This document shows positions 13,301-24,201 of a stretch of DNA of 64,000 nt, piece after piece. The stretch is from Tubulanus polymorphus (taxonomy: Eukaryota; Nemertea; Palaeonemertea; Tubulaniformes; Tubulanidae): assembly GCF_964204645.1 (NCBI RefSeq), contig NC_134029.1, positions 8,112,850-8,176,849 of the forward strand. The letters are read 5' to 3'. Position numbers and translations under genes: made by a program. Positions within the stretch are counted from its first letter, which is position 1, and every line of letters begins with the position of its first letter. Under the pieces are notes generated by a model. It saw only the letters and a list, made by a program, of their open reading frames with translations, was not told where the DNA came from and made no database searches.

Positions 13301-16300
13301 CGAGTTCTATGTCGGAAGAGACGGCGGAGTCGACGACGGTGAAATATTCCCGGTTCAACTCCCCAGATTCGGGATCCCGTCCTCTGACGCCGTCGCAGTT
13401 GACAGATGCGTTCGAAGCTATCGAGCGAGAATTCGATGCTGAAACAAATGAAAAAACGCTAAAATGTCCGAAAAGAAATGTTCCTCGAAGGAAATCCGAA
13501 TTGGAACGAAACGTTATCGCTAGTTTGCTGGCGGCATCTCCGCCTAAACATGTACAGTATAAAGAGCTGCCTATACCTATAGTTGGGCCACCTCCACCCA
13601 TTACTCCGGCACCATCTCCAACATTAGATTTAATCGTTGAACCACCGCCACCGCGAACGCCATCGGTGTCTCCAATATGTGTTGATAATGTTCATGCTTC
13701 TCTAACACCATCTACTGACAGTATTAACAACCAAAACGCTGCTGCTGAAGTTACGTGTTCAAATGATGTAATCAATGAGAAATCGAATGAAGATATCGTA
13801 TTCCAACCAGTGACTTCTGTTAAGAACTTACGTCAAAGATTCGATGGCGGGATTGCAAAGGAGGGCTTAATGTCAACGAGGGACAGCACTCCGATTCCTA
13901 CTAGTCCAACTTCAGGTACATCCGAATATTCACATGAACCAACTGTTTTTGATGTTACTCATTCTGGTGATAGCGAGGCAAATGTGAAATTGCTTTCAAA
14001 AACCGTCCTCACTGATACTATGCATTATCTTCCTGAAAAGGAAAACCATAAAGTATCGGTTAAGGATTCAGATAGCTCGAATAGTTTAAGACCTACTGAT
14101 ATCCCAGACCAACAGCCTGATAGGGCGGAAATACAACAAAAGATTCTCACTGGTGCCGAAAGTCCACTATTGCTTTTATCGAAACAAAAGTTGCGCAAAA
14201 TGCCTCCCACTGTAAATTACGTTTATGACAGCAAAGCCGACACAAGGAAACTCATTCCTAAAACCCCTGTATCTGTACCATCCAGCCCTGAACCATCCAG
14301 TACTGAATCACTTATACAAGCAAAAACTTCTAGGCCTGTTCATACTGAGAGAATTGCACCGGAAATCCTAGCTTCAAACCCTGATGATCAGGATCACGGA
14401 GTGGTGGAAAATGATAAAGTGAAAACTCATCTATCACCATCGCATAACCCAGTATTGAAGCATTATCTAAATGCTGAATACAGCTATAAACCGGATTTGG
14501 GTATTACCGGCTTCGAAGACGTTTCGAATATTATATGCGTCGATGGAACGGTTATGACAGATGAAGTTGTGCAGAAAGAAAAAGTGTACGAAACAGTCAA
14601 GACGAAAAAAAAATCGAATGAAAATAATCAGGATGTGGATTCAGGTATTTTTGTAAAACGTGAAAAGCCAAATAATATAACCAATGGAAAGGTGATTCCC
14701 TCAAGTAATTCGAAAACTCAGGCAAGCGACAGTGTTGTTTTAGATAGTAAAGTACCAATAGGAATAAACAGAAACAAAACGGTTCTTTGGAAGGAAAATG
14801 GAGACGAAAGAAAATTAGACCCTGATTCCGAATTGGGGGTGGTTCTAAATAGTAAAGTTCCGACCAGGCCGTCTAATGTAAGTACGTCGACTCCCTCAAA
14901 TTCAGACGATGAAAGGATTGTTCACGCGACGAAGCCAACTGTTCAGCCGGATTTTCTTCCTGTACGAGAAAATCAGAGTAATTTTAACACCGACGATGCC
15001 ATGTCTAGAAGTTACGATTCTATCGATAGTATTTTACGCGAAGACGGACTCACGAACGATGTACTTATGTGGGATAGTGGAATGGCGAGCAGCGTCGCTA
15101 GTCCTCCCCTGATGAATACGAGTCAAAATTCAGAAATGAGGACCGGATTAATTTCCGAAGACAGCGGTAATGAAGAAGCTAAACAACCTATCGGGGAACG
15201 TCCATCGCGGCCGCCATCGTACTCTCCTCCTCCCGTGCCCCCAGCCCTGCCGCCATCTTCTCCCGAACAAGCGAAACAACAATCTTCGAATCGCAGTTCT
15301 AAGAAGCCTCGGCCGGAACCGCCGCTACGAACTACCAGTAACATCAAACCGTTGCGATCGAGTTTCGAGCGAAAGGTAAACGCTGTCGATCTACCGGTGA
15401 TCAAACCGTTCAATTTCAAGAATCCGCGCCTCGGACTGAAAGCGGCTCCGCAAAAAAACTCAACTGGATCGTCGTCTAATACGAATAGTAAACCGCGTAC
15501 TAGCGATCAGCTCGTACACCCAATGGTGAACGGTCTCGCCATGAAGAGCGCAAAAACATGTATCATTGAGCCGACCGCGCACGGCGAACGCGTCAACGAC
15601 GGACCGTTTCAGATAGACGTCATGAGAGGCGTTCTCGGCATCGGTCTGAAATTTGCAGTGACCGCCGACGGTTATATACGTATTACGGATATTGACCGAA
15701 ACAGTTCGGTCGAACGCAACGGAAATATCAAGTAAGAGATGAAAAATTCTTGCCTCCTGAAGCTGTAATTACAATGATTTGGTTTGATTCATTACTGCTC
15801 AACACAGAAATCAAATTCCATTGCAGTACAGCCCACTTAATTTGGATCAGTTAAGAATATTGAATATAATTGGTTGTTGAAAAATCTGGATATGAAATTT
15901 TACATGCATTCATAAGATCAAAATCAGGGCGAACTTCTGTTATCGGAGTTAGTCGACTACTGTTAAAGTGAAACTGAATGGCAGTTAGTCAGAACTATGG
16001 TCGGAAATGGTTGACCACGGGATTGAGCATGGTTGCTGTAGTTGAGCCCTATTTCTAAGATCACTGACACTGTGAAATGCAACTGAACTAAATGCATTCT
16101 GTTACTAGTTCCGACCACTAGTCGACTAACTGTGAAAAATGCAGTTCGCCTTGGATGATCCAGAAGGCGAGAATATCATAGAATATCGGCCATCTTTTAT
16201 ACAACGGGCAGTTTATTTGATATTGAGCCTTTCAACATAATGCAACTGTTAACTTTGATTTTTTTCTCATATACGTGCTCCATATGTTTCTTACAGAGTT

Positions 16301-19300
16301 GGTGACTATCTTCTTTGCGTGAACAGCGTAGTATTAACAGGCATGTCGAAATCGCGGGTTGACCAGACATTACGATTATTACCGAAGGGCCTGATCAGAA
16401 TGTTACTGTCGGTAAAACCTTTCGACCATCGGAAAAATATTCAGTCTACAGGTATATAATTCAAAAGAGTAATTTTATTTAGGATGGATTCGTACGATAT
16501 GATTCTATGCCTACTGACCGTAACTATAATCAGTAACTAATAACGAGTTTTCCAAACTTTATTCACGTTTATGCTAAGAAATGTTGAATATCTTATTTGC
16601 AGATTCACATCTTACTAACGAACTTAATAATGTATGTTTTAAATCATTGTGTGTTTATATATTCCGGGTGTATTTTCCATTCCCACCCTTGCAGCGCTCC
16701 TAATTATTAACATTCATTTTTCCCTTGTTCCTATATGGCTGTGGTGAGAACATCGTTATCATTTGCATAGTCGAGTTCTCATTTTACATTCTCGTATCGT
16801 GTCATATCAATTTTCAGTTCAGTTCACTGCATAATTCTGTGTGATTCGATCTGCGGATTCCATTCCGATTTGAATATCTACATTAGATGATACTTTCACT
16901 GTGCAAATGATATCTAGGGGTTATTTCATTGCATGATAGAGGGCTGAATTACGTGTTAGTTGATGCCAAAAGTTTTATGTTATTTAAAACGTAAAAGATC
17001 GATAAAATTATCTTACAGTATTTTCTATATGGTTGTGAGCATAGTGCAGTCACCCATACGTCGAGGTTGGTTCAGAGCTATCTCAGTTTTCCTGCCTCTT
17101 TTGATTTTCGTGGAATTTGGGGCTAACGATTACACGGATTCACGCATCAGTGCTTTATATAAAACCCAAACCTAGGTTGTGGATTTAGATTTCGAAAAGT
17201 CTTATTTGCCACCCTGGGTCAATCAATGAACAATGTATCTGTTCCGTCTTTTATATTACTGCTGTAACAGAATTGGTGTAAGTTTTTAAGAATCTTTCCT
17301 CTTTCTTAGTTCCGTTCGTCTCAACGGCCGTAAAGGGTTCTCCAATAGTGTAAGGATTTGTATTGTGCGTACGGACATTCTGACGATTCCATATCATTTG
17401 ACTATCGAGGTCAATACGAAAAAAGAAATACGTCTAGTCTGAAAGGAAAATTAATTTCTGACTCATGCAAATGATCTGGTTTTGTTGAAATATGTTTTGC
17501 ATGCTAGTTGTTGAGTTGTGACATATTGGCAGGTGATGAGGTGACTATACAAAATTTAATTGTTCTAAAAACGCATAAACACATATACAATCATTGAAAT
17601 ACTCAATACTTTTAACTGTCAATTATAACTCCACTAAATCATAATTGCATGAGTTATGTATAAGCTCACCAGTACAAGCACATACATATTGCAGATTTGT
17701 TTTTAGATTCGTTCACTATATGGCAGCACTTTCAGCACCTTCTTTGGTATTAAATGATGGATTCATAATTGGAATTCTGCAGTGTTGACTCTAGGGGCTG
17801 TTCAATAATTACGCTACATATTTTTGGGGACATTTTGATACCCCACCTCCTTGTAACAAGTTGTAACAAATATTGACTATTACGTAAAAACTGTTACACT
17901 GCCCCTTCAATTATTTGCTAAAATCTTTATCATGGTGCCATTTTGAAACATTATGCTATGATCAGTACCATTTTTATGCCGTCATGTACAGTATTGATTA
18001 AATGTTTTACAGTTCCAGTTAAATAAAGCATTATCATTAAAAAATGGTCCAATGATCCACTCCTGCCTAGTTTCATTCCAAAAAGGTTGCTCAAGATTTT
18101 TCTACTGAGAAATTCCAACATTTTGTCATGTAACGGAAGTTGCGACACTATCCCCTCCCATTGTAACAGAGTCTGTATAACAAACTTTTTGACATATCCC
18201 ACCCCCATATACATGCCATAATTTTTTTAACAGCCTTTAATGAACAACATGGACAGTTGTTTGTAAGATTCGAATCCAGAGTCAACGTTCGTTGATTTTC
18301 AATACAAACTATAGAACTGGTCCCTGTAACTTTCACTGTTTCAATAGCCCACTAATTGAAGTAAATAGACAGATGAATGAACAGATTCACTACAAAAGTG
18401 TTTGTATTTTATATTTTAGGAGCAGCAGCCTCAAGTGGTTTCGAGGACAAAGAGATTGCTGCAAAAACAGCCATACCCATGAAACATGCAACAACAACAA
18501 CAACAACAACAACAGACGACAGGAAGGCACGTGGCAACAATGCTGACTTCACAACTAAAACAACAGTTAATCACACAGTTGATGTCGGTTTTGGAATGAA
18601 ACAGGCAGCACTAAGTGATTATAGCATGATTCCAAATCGTTCTCTGTTGCATGCAGAGTTACTGACAAAAGTAAAGCTGCACGTCCCTTCACCAGGCGAC
18701 AAAGTCGATCTCAATTACAACATGAAGAAACCTGATAATGTTGTATATTCCAGTTTTGCCAATTCGGCCGTACCACCTTTAAGACAAGCTCATCTCTCTC
18801 TTACCGAAAAGGAATTAGATTCAGATACCAAACCAAAAACGAAATGCCCTGCTGGAAATTCACCTTTATCCCTAGTCCACAAGGAGTTACTTTTGAAGTT
18901 TAGAAAATCGAAAGTGAAAGCTGAAACTGATATTCCATCTACAAGGAAAGATGTAATGACAATTCACGATAAGCCAGATCGATTGGATGTCAACCCTTCT
19001 AAAAATGTTCTCATTAGTAAGGTTACAACTTCCAATCCTCTGAATTATCCGTGTGGTATGAGGCTGAAATCTGAGTCAATGACGAATTTGCACGAATTGA
19101 AGAAATTAGTGAACGATGAATTGATCACTCGCTGTGGCGTGAAAGATATGGATGGTCTCGGATCAAAAATGGAATTCCACCTACCAGTAAGCGCAGGAGA
19201 CAAGCTGGAGGACAATAAAAACTGTTGCACAGGTGAGAGTGTTGATGAAGTATTCAATAGTGCTTTGGAGAAATGTACTAATACATCATCGACTGGTTCC

Positions 19301-20320
19301 TCGAAGACTGTATCTCCATCGACAGAAAAATCTCTTGATCACAAAACTCGGAACGATACCGTAGAAATAGCGGATACTCCAACAGTGAAACCTAAACCGT
19401 TACCGCGAACTAAACATTTAGCCATGAAACGACGCCTTTCTGAACAGTATTCCAAAACAGTTCCGGCAACTGAGGTAAAACCTCGCCGTCAGTCAGAATC
19501 TTATAGTCTGCATGTATCAGATGAACTAAACCAGCCATTTATTACCGGTAATAACGAAACAATTTCTAAATGCGGCACATCAGTACCAGTTTTTTCGCGA
19601 GAGATTAGTATCGAAATGATACCGGCTGATTCACCGGACCGTTTAGATATCAGTTCATCATCTAAATATACGTCAGTATTGACTGATCTTGAATACAAGC
19701 ATAGTGAAACGTCTGAGTTACCAATGTTTGGCAGTAGTTCAACACTACCTGGTGCAGCTAGTATGACTATGGAAGTACAATTAAGCAAAGGCGTTACGGG
19801 TCTCGGATTCTGTATCGAAGGTGGAAAAGGATCACCCTTAGGAGACCTACCAATCAAAGTTAAACGTGTCTATAAAGGTAACATATTCGTAAAAAGTTGA
19901 TAGAAATTCACTATTAAATGTAATAGTGAAACTATCATAGACGGCAATATGCAAGGGCAGATCTAGGGTTCTTTGAAGGGGTGGACCTGAAAATTGGAAT
20001 GGGCACTTGATTTGAAAAGGGCAGATTTGGCAATCTGAGGGCTGCAAGCAAAACTTTGGTGGGGGAATCTGGTGACCTTCCCCCAAAAGATTTAAGACTA
20101 AAAGTATATACTAGGTATTTGTCTAAGTTATGGAGGTGAATTTATACATTTGTCTGTATTTGTAGGTGGTGGAGCCGGTGTGTCTGTGCTAAAGAGAGGC
20201 GATGAAATACTGAAAGTGAACAATATCAAAGTGGCAGGAATGAACCATTTCGAGGCATGGAACGTTCTTAAATCACAACCGCAAGGCACGATAAATCTTT
20301 TGATACATCGTGTTGCGTGA
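3240..20320 (+). CDS. Four-PDZ scaffold protein, pro-interleukin-16/PDZD2-like
   Basis: Six exons with matching phases: 3240-3289 (putative start ATG 3272), 7723-9312, 12073-15731, 16297-16451, 18420-19877, 20166-20320 (stop TGA 20318-20320). The product is about 2344 residues. PDZ1 is at about 336-430 (loop LGMGL), PDZ2 about 506-590 (loop SLGLN, split by intron 2), PDZ3 about 1715-1801 (LGIGL, split by intron 3), PDZ4 about 2257-2344 (GLGF, split by intron 5). Between PDZ2 and PDZ3 lie about 1100 residues of low-complexity, Ser/Pro/Asp-rich sequence with proline runs. PDZ4 carries GLGFCIEGGKGSPLGD and later HFEAWNVLKSQP, which closely match the last PDZ of vertebrate pro-IL-16 and PDZD2; a tandem pair at each end is the pro-IL-16 layout. 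Such proteins cluster membrane and cytoskeletal partners by binding C-terminal tails. No signal peptide or membrane segment is seen. The start is the weakest point: the first exon is open upstream of the ATG, so earlier exons may exist outside the window. Confidence 0.85.
3336..3616. mobile_element. piggyBac-like TTAA MITE, copy 1
   Basis: It starts TTAACCCTTTCAG and ends in a degenerate mirror (GCACCAAAATTGTTAA). It contains the palindrome CACCGCACTGCGGTG near 3400. It sits 47 bases after the donor of the first PDZ-gene exon. The right end has lost most of its identity, so this is an old copy. Confidence 0.7.
4311..4361. repeat. Short AT-rich dinucleotide repeat
   Basis: A TA tract interrupted by TG and AC steps, in a PDZ gene intron. 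It produces a Tyr-Ile run in a spurious open frame. Confidence 0.9.
5754..5941. mobile_element. pogo/mariner-like MITE in PDZ gene intron
   Basis: TACAGTAGACTCGATCCGCT at the left is loosely mirrored by GAGCGGAGGCTATACTACTG at the right, with TA at both borders. Confidence 0.7.
6005..6290. mobile_element. Foldback element with about 85-bp arms and a B-box-like motif
   Basis: The left arm (about 6005-6096) contains GGCAGGGATTGATGGCATTG and then ACCCTGCCGCACTAGACCGG. Both are mirrored in the right arm (about 6190-6290). The right arm also holds GGTTCGAATCCCTGCC, which fits the B box of a tRNA-type RNA polymerase III promoter. A solo stretch with GATGCCATCAGGTTCGAATC lies near 2063-2090, so the arm is dispersed. 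Confidence 0.75.
6343..7046. repeat. 357-bp direct tandem duplication
   Basis: 6343-6689 and 6700-7046 are almost identical at a fixed offset of 357 bases; only about two substitutions are visible (for example CACTACTCG versus CACTGCTCG). It lies in the PDZ gene intron between the exons at 3289 and 7723. The near identity points to a recent duplication. Confidence 0.95.
7723..9312 (+). CDS. PDZ gene exon 2: N-terminal region, PDZ1 and first half of PDZ2
   Basis: This 1590-base exon is phase 0 at both ends, with acceptor TTTCTTTCAG and donor CAG|GTAATT. It encodes a polar, disordered N-terminal region, then PDZ1 beginning at KDVVILQRLPGEKLGMGL. A stretch rich in acidic and Ser residues (near SEDDEDDA) follows. 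The exon ends with the beta-A/B part of PDZ2 (KHVILLHRDVKESLGLN), which continues in frame in the exon at 12073. Codon third positions are GC-rich compared with the flanking introns, which supports coding. Confidence 0.9.
10010..10075. repeat. Dispersed repeat, inverted relative of 1930-1990
   Basis: CTTAATAAGCCCGGTATTTC and the following AGTACCGTACTGAATAAGCC are the reverse complement, with few changes, of sequence at about 1930-1990. The core GGTATTTCAGTACCGTACTGAA is itself nearly palindromic. Confidence 0.75.
12073..15731 (+). CDS. PDZ gene exon 3: rest of PDZ2, long linker, first half of PDZ3
   Basis: A 3659-base exon without internal stops. It opens with the second half of PDZ2 (VKVGDRVFAINGIPLYGLS). 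A very long, probably disordered linker follows, with proline-rich stretches near 13590-13670 and 15210-15330 (for example PPSYSPPPVPPALPPSSP) that resemble SH3-binding sequence. The exon ends inside PDZ3 (GVLGIGLKFAVTADGYIRI). The apparent TAA at 15733 overlaps the GTAAGA donor and is intronic: ATC AA|GTAAGA joins A|GTT GGT GAC at 16297 to restore NIKVGDYLLCVNS. The middle of the exon (about 13680-14900) is less GC-rich than its ends, consistent with a weakly constrained linker. Confidence 0.9.
18420..19877 (+). CDS. PDZ gene exon 5: second linker and first half of PDZ4
   Basis: This 1458-base exon joins exon 4 (16297-16451) through a split Gly codon. It starts with GAAASSGFEDK and then has a run of about eight Thr encoded by an ACA repeat near 18490-18515. 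A disordered linker with basic, Ser-rich patches (KRRLSEQY, KPRRQSESY) follows; these look like possible basophilic kinase or 14-3-3 sites, which is inference. The exon ends with the conserved start of PDZ4 (LSKGVTGLGFCIEGGKG). Its donor G|GTAACA joins GT|GGT at 20166. Confidence 0.88.
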
Positions 20321-23300
20321 GAATTGTACATATCGTATTAATTGTGTTTGTTGCCAGTTGCGCTTTTATTGGAAAAGTATTTAAAAATTTTATTCATCAA
20401 ACAGATGTCATGATATTTCAATGAGACATTCAGCTATTCATATTGTAAATGAAAAGATGATACTCTTGGAGATCCAAAACTTTGGAGTTTCAAATCGGGG
20501 CTAGTTGCCCAGTCATGGCTTAAATTTAAGACCAGTCATCTAAGACCAGCTTAGTTTTATGGGAGTTCTACAGTCAATCTAACAAAGAAATATTTGATAA
20601 CTCTTTTGGACTTAACTCATGATTGAGCACCTGGCCCTTGGGTTTTCATATTCACATTTTCAGTATAGGTCGATCTTTGGATAACTTGAGCCCTTTTCAA
20701 TTGTGTTCTGGAAGATGAATATCATTCTCAGTAGAAGTTTTCTCTGTCATCACAGAAACAGAAGAAATGGCAGAAAATTCAAAACGCGGCTATAGAAATT
20801 CCTCATCTTGAAGAGAACAATTGAAAGGGTACATTTCGAGTAATGTAGTTAACAATCCAACTACAATTATTTGTTGATAGTATTATATTAGTCTAAATCA
20901 GGTCACATATGTATTACAGATTCTTATTTTTCAATATTGTACAGTGTCTAGGATAAGTCCAATTGGTCTGATAAAAATGAAGAAATGTGGACATATTTGA
21001 GAGCTTTGCATTATACTTCGTGGTTGGTTCCCAGAGATATGAAAATTGCAACCGTCTAGACTTGTATACTGGTATTTAAGTATCTGCTGAATTTGCCAAT
21101 TCCAGATGGAGAATATTTGTGATTAGTAGAAATAGATTTTTGTTATGTACATGCAGTTCTTATTATCTGGAAAGAGCTAATGTGGAGTTTCTTTTTCCCT
21201 ATCAGTATATCATAGAATAGAGATGACCTTGAATGATAGGCAATAAGAAAATTGTAATTGAAATGTGATTAAAAGTTTGTTGTTGATGGAAAATAGTACA
21301 GGGAATCTTTTTGAGTTTTGAATTTGTCCTGAAATTGACCTAAATCGTACATGTGCAGCAGGTATCAATCTGTGCAGCCTGAACCTGATTTTATGTTCAA
21401 TACTTTATCACTCTACCTGACATTCTTGATTAACATACCGTTATGGACAAAGGCCAGATATTTGTCATTTTGTCACTGATCGTCTATATTTTTCGCCCAA
21501 CAATGGTGAATGCCTGAGTGGAGATTGATACCTGCATTACATACATATCAAGTTATAATATAGGGTTGAACCAAGATGTTCTTATTAGTATTAGAAACAT
21601 GTTGGTTGATCATTGCTGTTTTTTTTTTTTCAATGAAATATTGGTGCTTTTCTATATACTACATGTAATTTAATTTAGTTACCTTAAGCTGTGATTTCTA
21701 AGTTGATAATAAATTGTTCTTGAATCAGTTAATAATTCAGCAGTTATGTATGTTCATGAGATATGGCTTCAATTCATTCCATCAATGCTGATCTTTACCT
21801 TCACCGAGACTCGATCCACATGACAAGAGAATCACAAATAGGTTATTTTCATGCGTTCAGAACCTCACTCCAGACATTTATGATTGAAAATGAACTAACT
21901 TATGGACTTTAAGTAGCATATTGTATACAAAAAGTGATTGTAAAGACTTGATAAGTGAATTTTCCGATTTTGAAGGCATTTTAATGGAGTCGTAGGGATC
22001 CGGCAGGTTATGCATTAAACAGAGCCTGAAATCTGCTAAACTCTGCAGTCAAAATGCTTAGAACTAATATTAAGACAACAGATGGTATTCTATTTACATA
22101 TAGTCATTGTTTATTTTTGACATGAAATCACATAGTTCCTTGTAGTAAAGGATTATGGAATCAATCGTACAATAAATCCTTTGATTCAAAAGTATCGACA
22201 TCATCAGTACTGCTTACATTCAATACAGCTGTATTTGTGTAAAATATGACATCAGAAGGCAGGAATGAAGTATGATAGTTTTTTAAGGCATGTATCGAGC
22301 GTATTCACTTTTCTCACATCCTAGACCATTCTTGTAATGAAGGAAAAATGCGCAGCTGGGCATTTGCAGTTAGGGTGTCCGAGATGCTCTGTATCTTTTG
22401 ATTGGTTAGGAAGGTGCATGACGGATTCAATAAACCACTTCATAATAAAACTTTCGCTGTTATTCAGAGCATTTGTCACAACACAACACTTTATATTATA
22501 TATGCTTCACGCTTTTTCATATTTGACCATGATGATTCAAGAGCAGCTCGAACAGAACATCTTGCATCTATTTTGGCTCTTATGGCACTAGAATCAGCAA
22601 ATTTCAACAAAAAAGGTCTACTTCAAAAAATACACGTGTACGACACATTGTAGACACTGTTACCAGTACCGTACAATTTAAATGTGAGTGAATCTAATAG
22701 CTAAATACTGTATAATACATATAGTCTTGTACCTTACCCAGGTACAATATTGATCATCTTCGAGACCACCAATGCTGTTTAAAAATATCTTTTAAAAAAA
22801 TGCTTCCAATTCATAGCAAATAAGAAAAAAGTTCAAGCAAATACGGTTAATTTTCCGAGAACACAATATTTCATTGGAGTACAAAATGTATAACTTGCGA
22901 CACCATATTATGCAGAAAAGAGTTGATAGAAAACCAGACACGTTTGCCCAGAGAAAGGCATTGAACTAATTAGTACAAATTATACGAGGCAGACAGAATT
23001 CATAACAGTAAAGCTACTAGGTGGTGAACAGTACAACTATGTACAAAATAAAGCAATAATAGTATACCGGCTCAATTCTCCGATGAAAATGGTACAGAAA
23101 TATTTCTTAACCCTTTCAGCATGTTTACACCGCAGTGCAGTGTATAAATGGGTGATTGACTTTGCTAGTACACTGCACCGCATTGCGGTGTATTGATAGA
23201 AATGGTAATTAGTTATTATCTATATTAAGCACCTGTTTAATTGAACTTACACCATGCTGTGGTGCCCGTTATTCAACACACTGGGGTGGATTTTTGTTTA

Positions 23301-24201
23301 GAATTTGCAAATTATCCCCAGCACTTTCAGATATTATTAACTCATCAGAACTGAAAGGGTTTTAATATTAAATGTATTGCCGATACATAATTCTATCAGA
23401 ACCGGAAAACTCACGGAATTCACAACATCAGAATATTTGGTATACGACACTTCGATATTTAATTACCTGGTAGATGATACCGTTCAACTTGAGATAATCG
23501 CAAGGATATATTCAATTAAAGTAGCTCTATGGAAAAGGAAATGGGAATGGATGAATAGATGAAGGAGCCGATGAAGGACGAGAGAAATGAGACGCAAGAC
23601 CAGAAAATTGGTCGATAATCGAGTGATTCAGCTGCTGCAGCTGAATCATCATCTTATTAAGCGAGTCACCATTGCAGCTAAAAAATATTCTCTTTTTCAA
23701 ATCAAAAATCTAAGTCAATAATAAATATCCAACAACGAAAAAAGTTCTACTGTAACTCGTACATCACGTTCGTCGTAACAATCAATAGTAAGTAATAATG
23801 CAAATCAATTAACTTCTAATTACCGATAATTACTAATATAAGCAACATCCGTATAAACAATTATTAATTCATCATCATCATCATCATCTTAAAAAGGATT
23901 TATGAAACGATCGATTTGATTCTTTTTTCTATGAACGATGCGAGGTTTCGATTTTTTCTCATGATGTCGATATATTTAAACACGCGCACACACACGACGA
24001 TGATTTACCGCAGATCATCATCAGCATCGATTCCCAGGTGCTTCACAGAAGAGTTCACACGTACTAAGTGTTTATCAACAACAATATCGTCGTACGCATG
24101 CTCACACTCGACGCTTCTCGTCACGAAATTCAATAATTGATAATATAACGATCATGTTTTGACTGTTTAATTAATTAATATATATATATTCGTTCGGCTA
24201 T
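20321..24201. other. 3' flank of PDZ gene and convergent spacer to ARIH1
   Basis: No coding exon is seen. Canonical AATAAA signals on the plus strand at 21708-21713 and 22171-22176 are candidate polyadenylation sites, implying a 3' UTR of about 1.4-1.9 kb. The gap also holds one TTAA-flanked MITE (23107-23365). The ARIH1 3' UTR must lie on the minus strand below 24202, but no clear poly(A) signal for it was pinned down. Confidence 0.5.
23107..23365. mobile_element. piggyBac-like TTAA MITE, copy 2
   Basis: TTAACCCTTTCAG at the left and CTGAAAGGGTTTTAA at the right. The interior shares GTTATTCAACACACTGGGGT and the CACCGCA...TGCGGTGTATTGAT block with the other copies. It lies in the convergent spacer between the PDZ gene and ARIH1. 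Confidence 0.85.

Noticed and set aside
13203-13601. Antisense frames across the large PDZ-gene exons and the zinc-finger exon
   Set aside because: They are shadows of the sense coding frame caused by biased codon use; products are low complexity.
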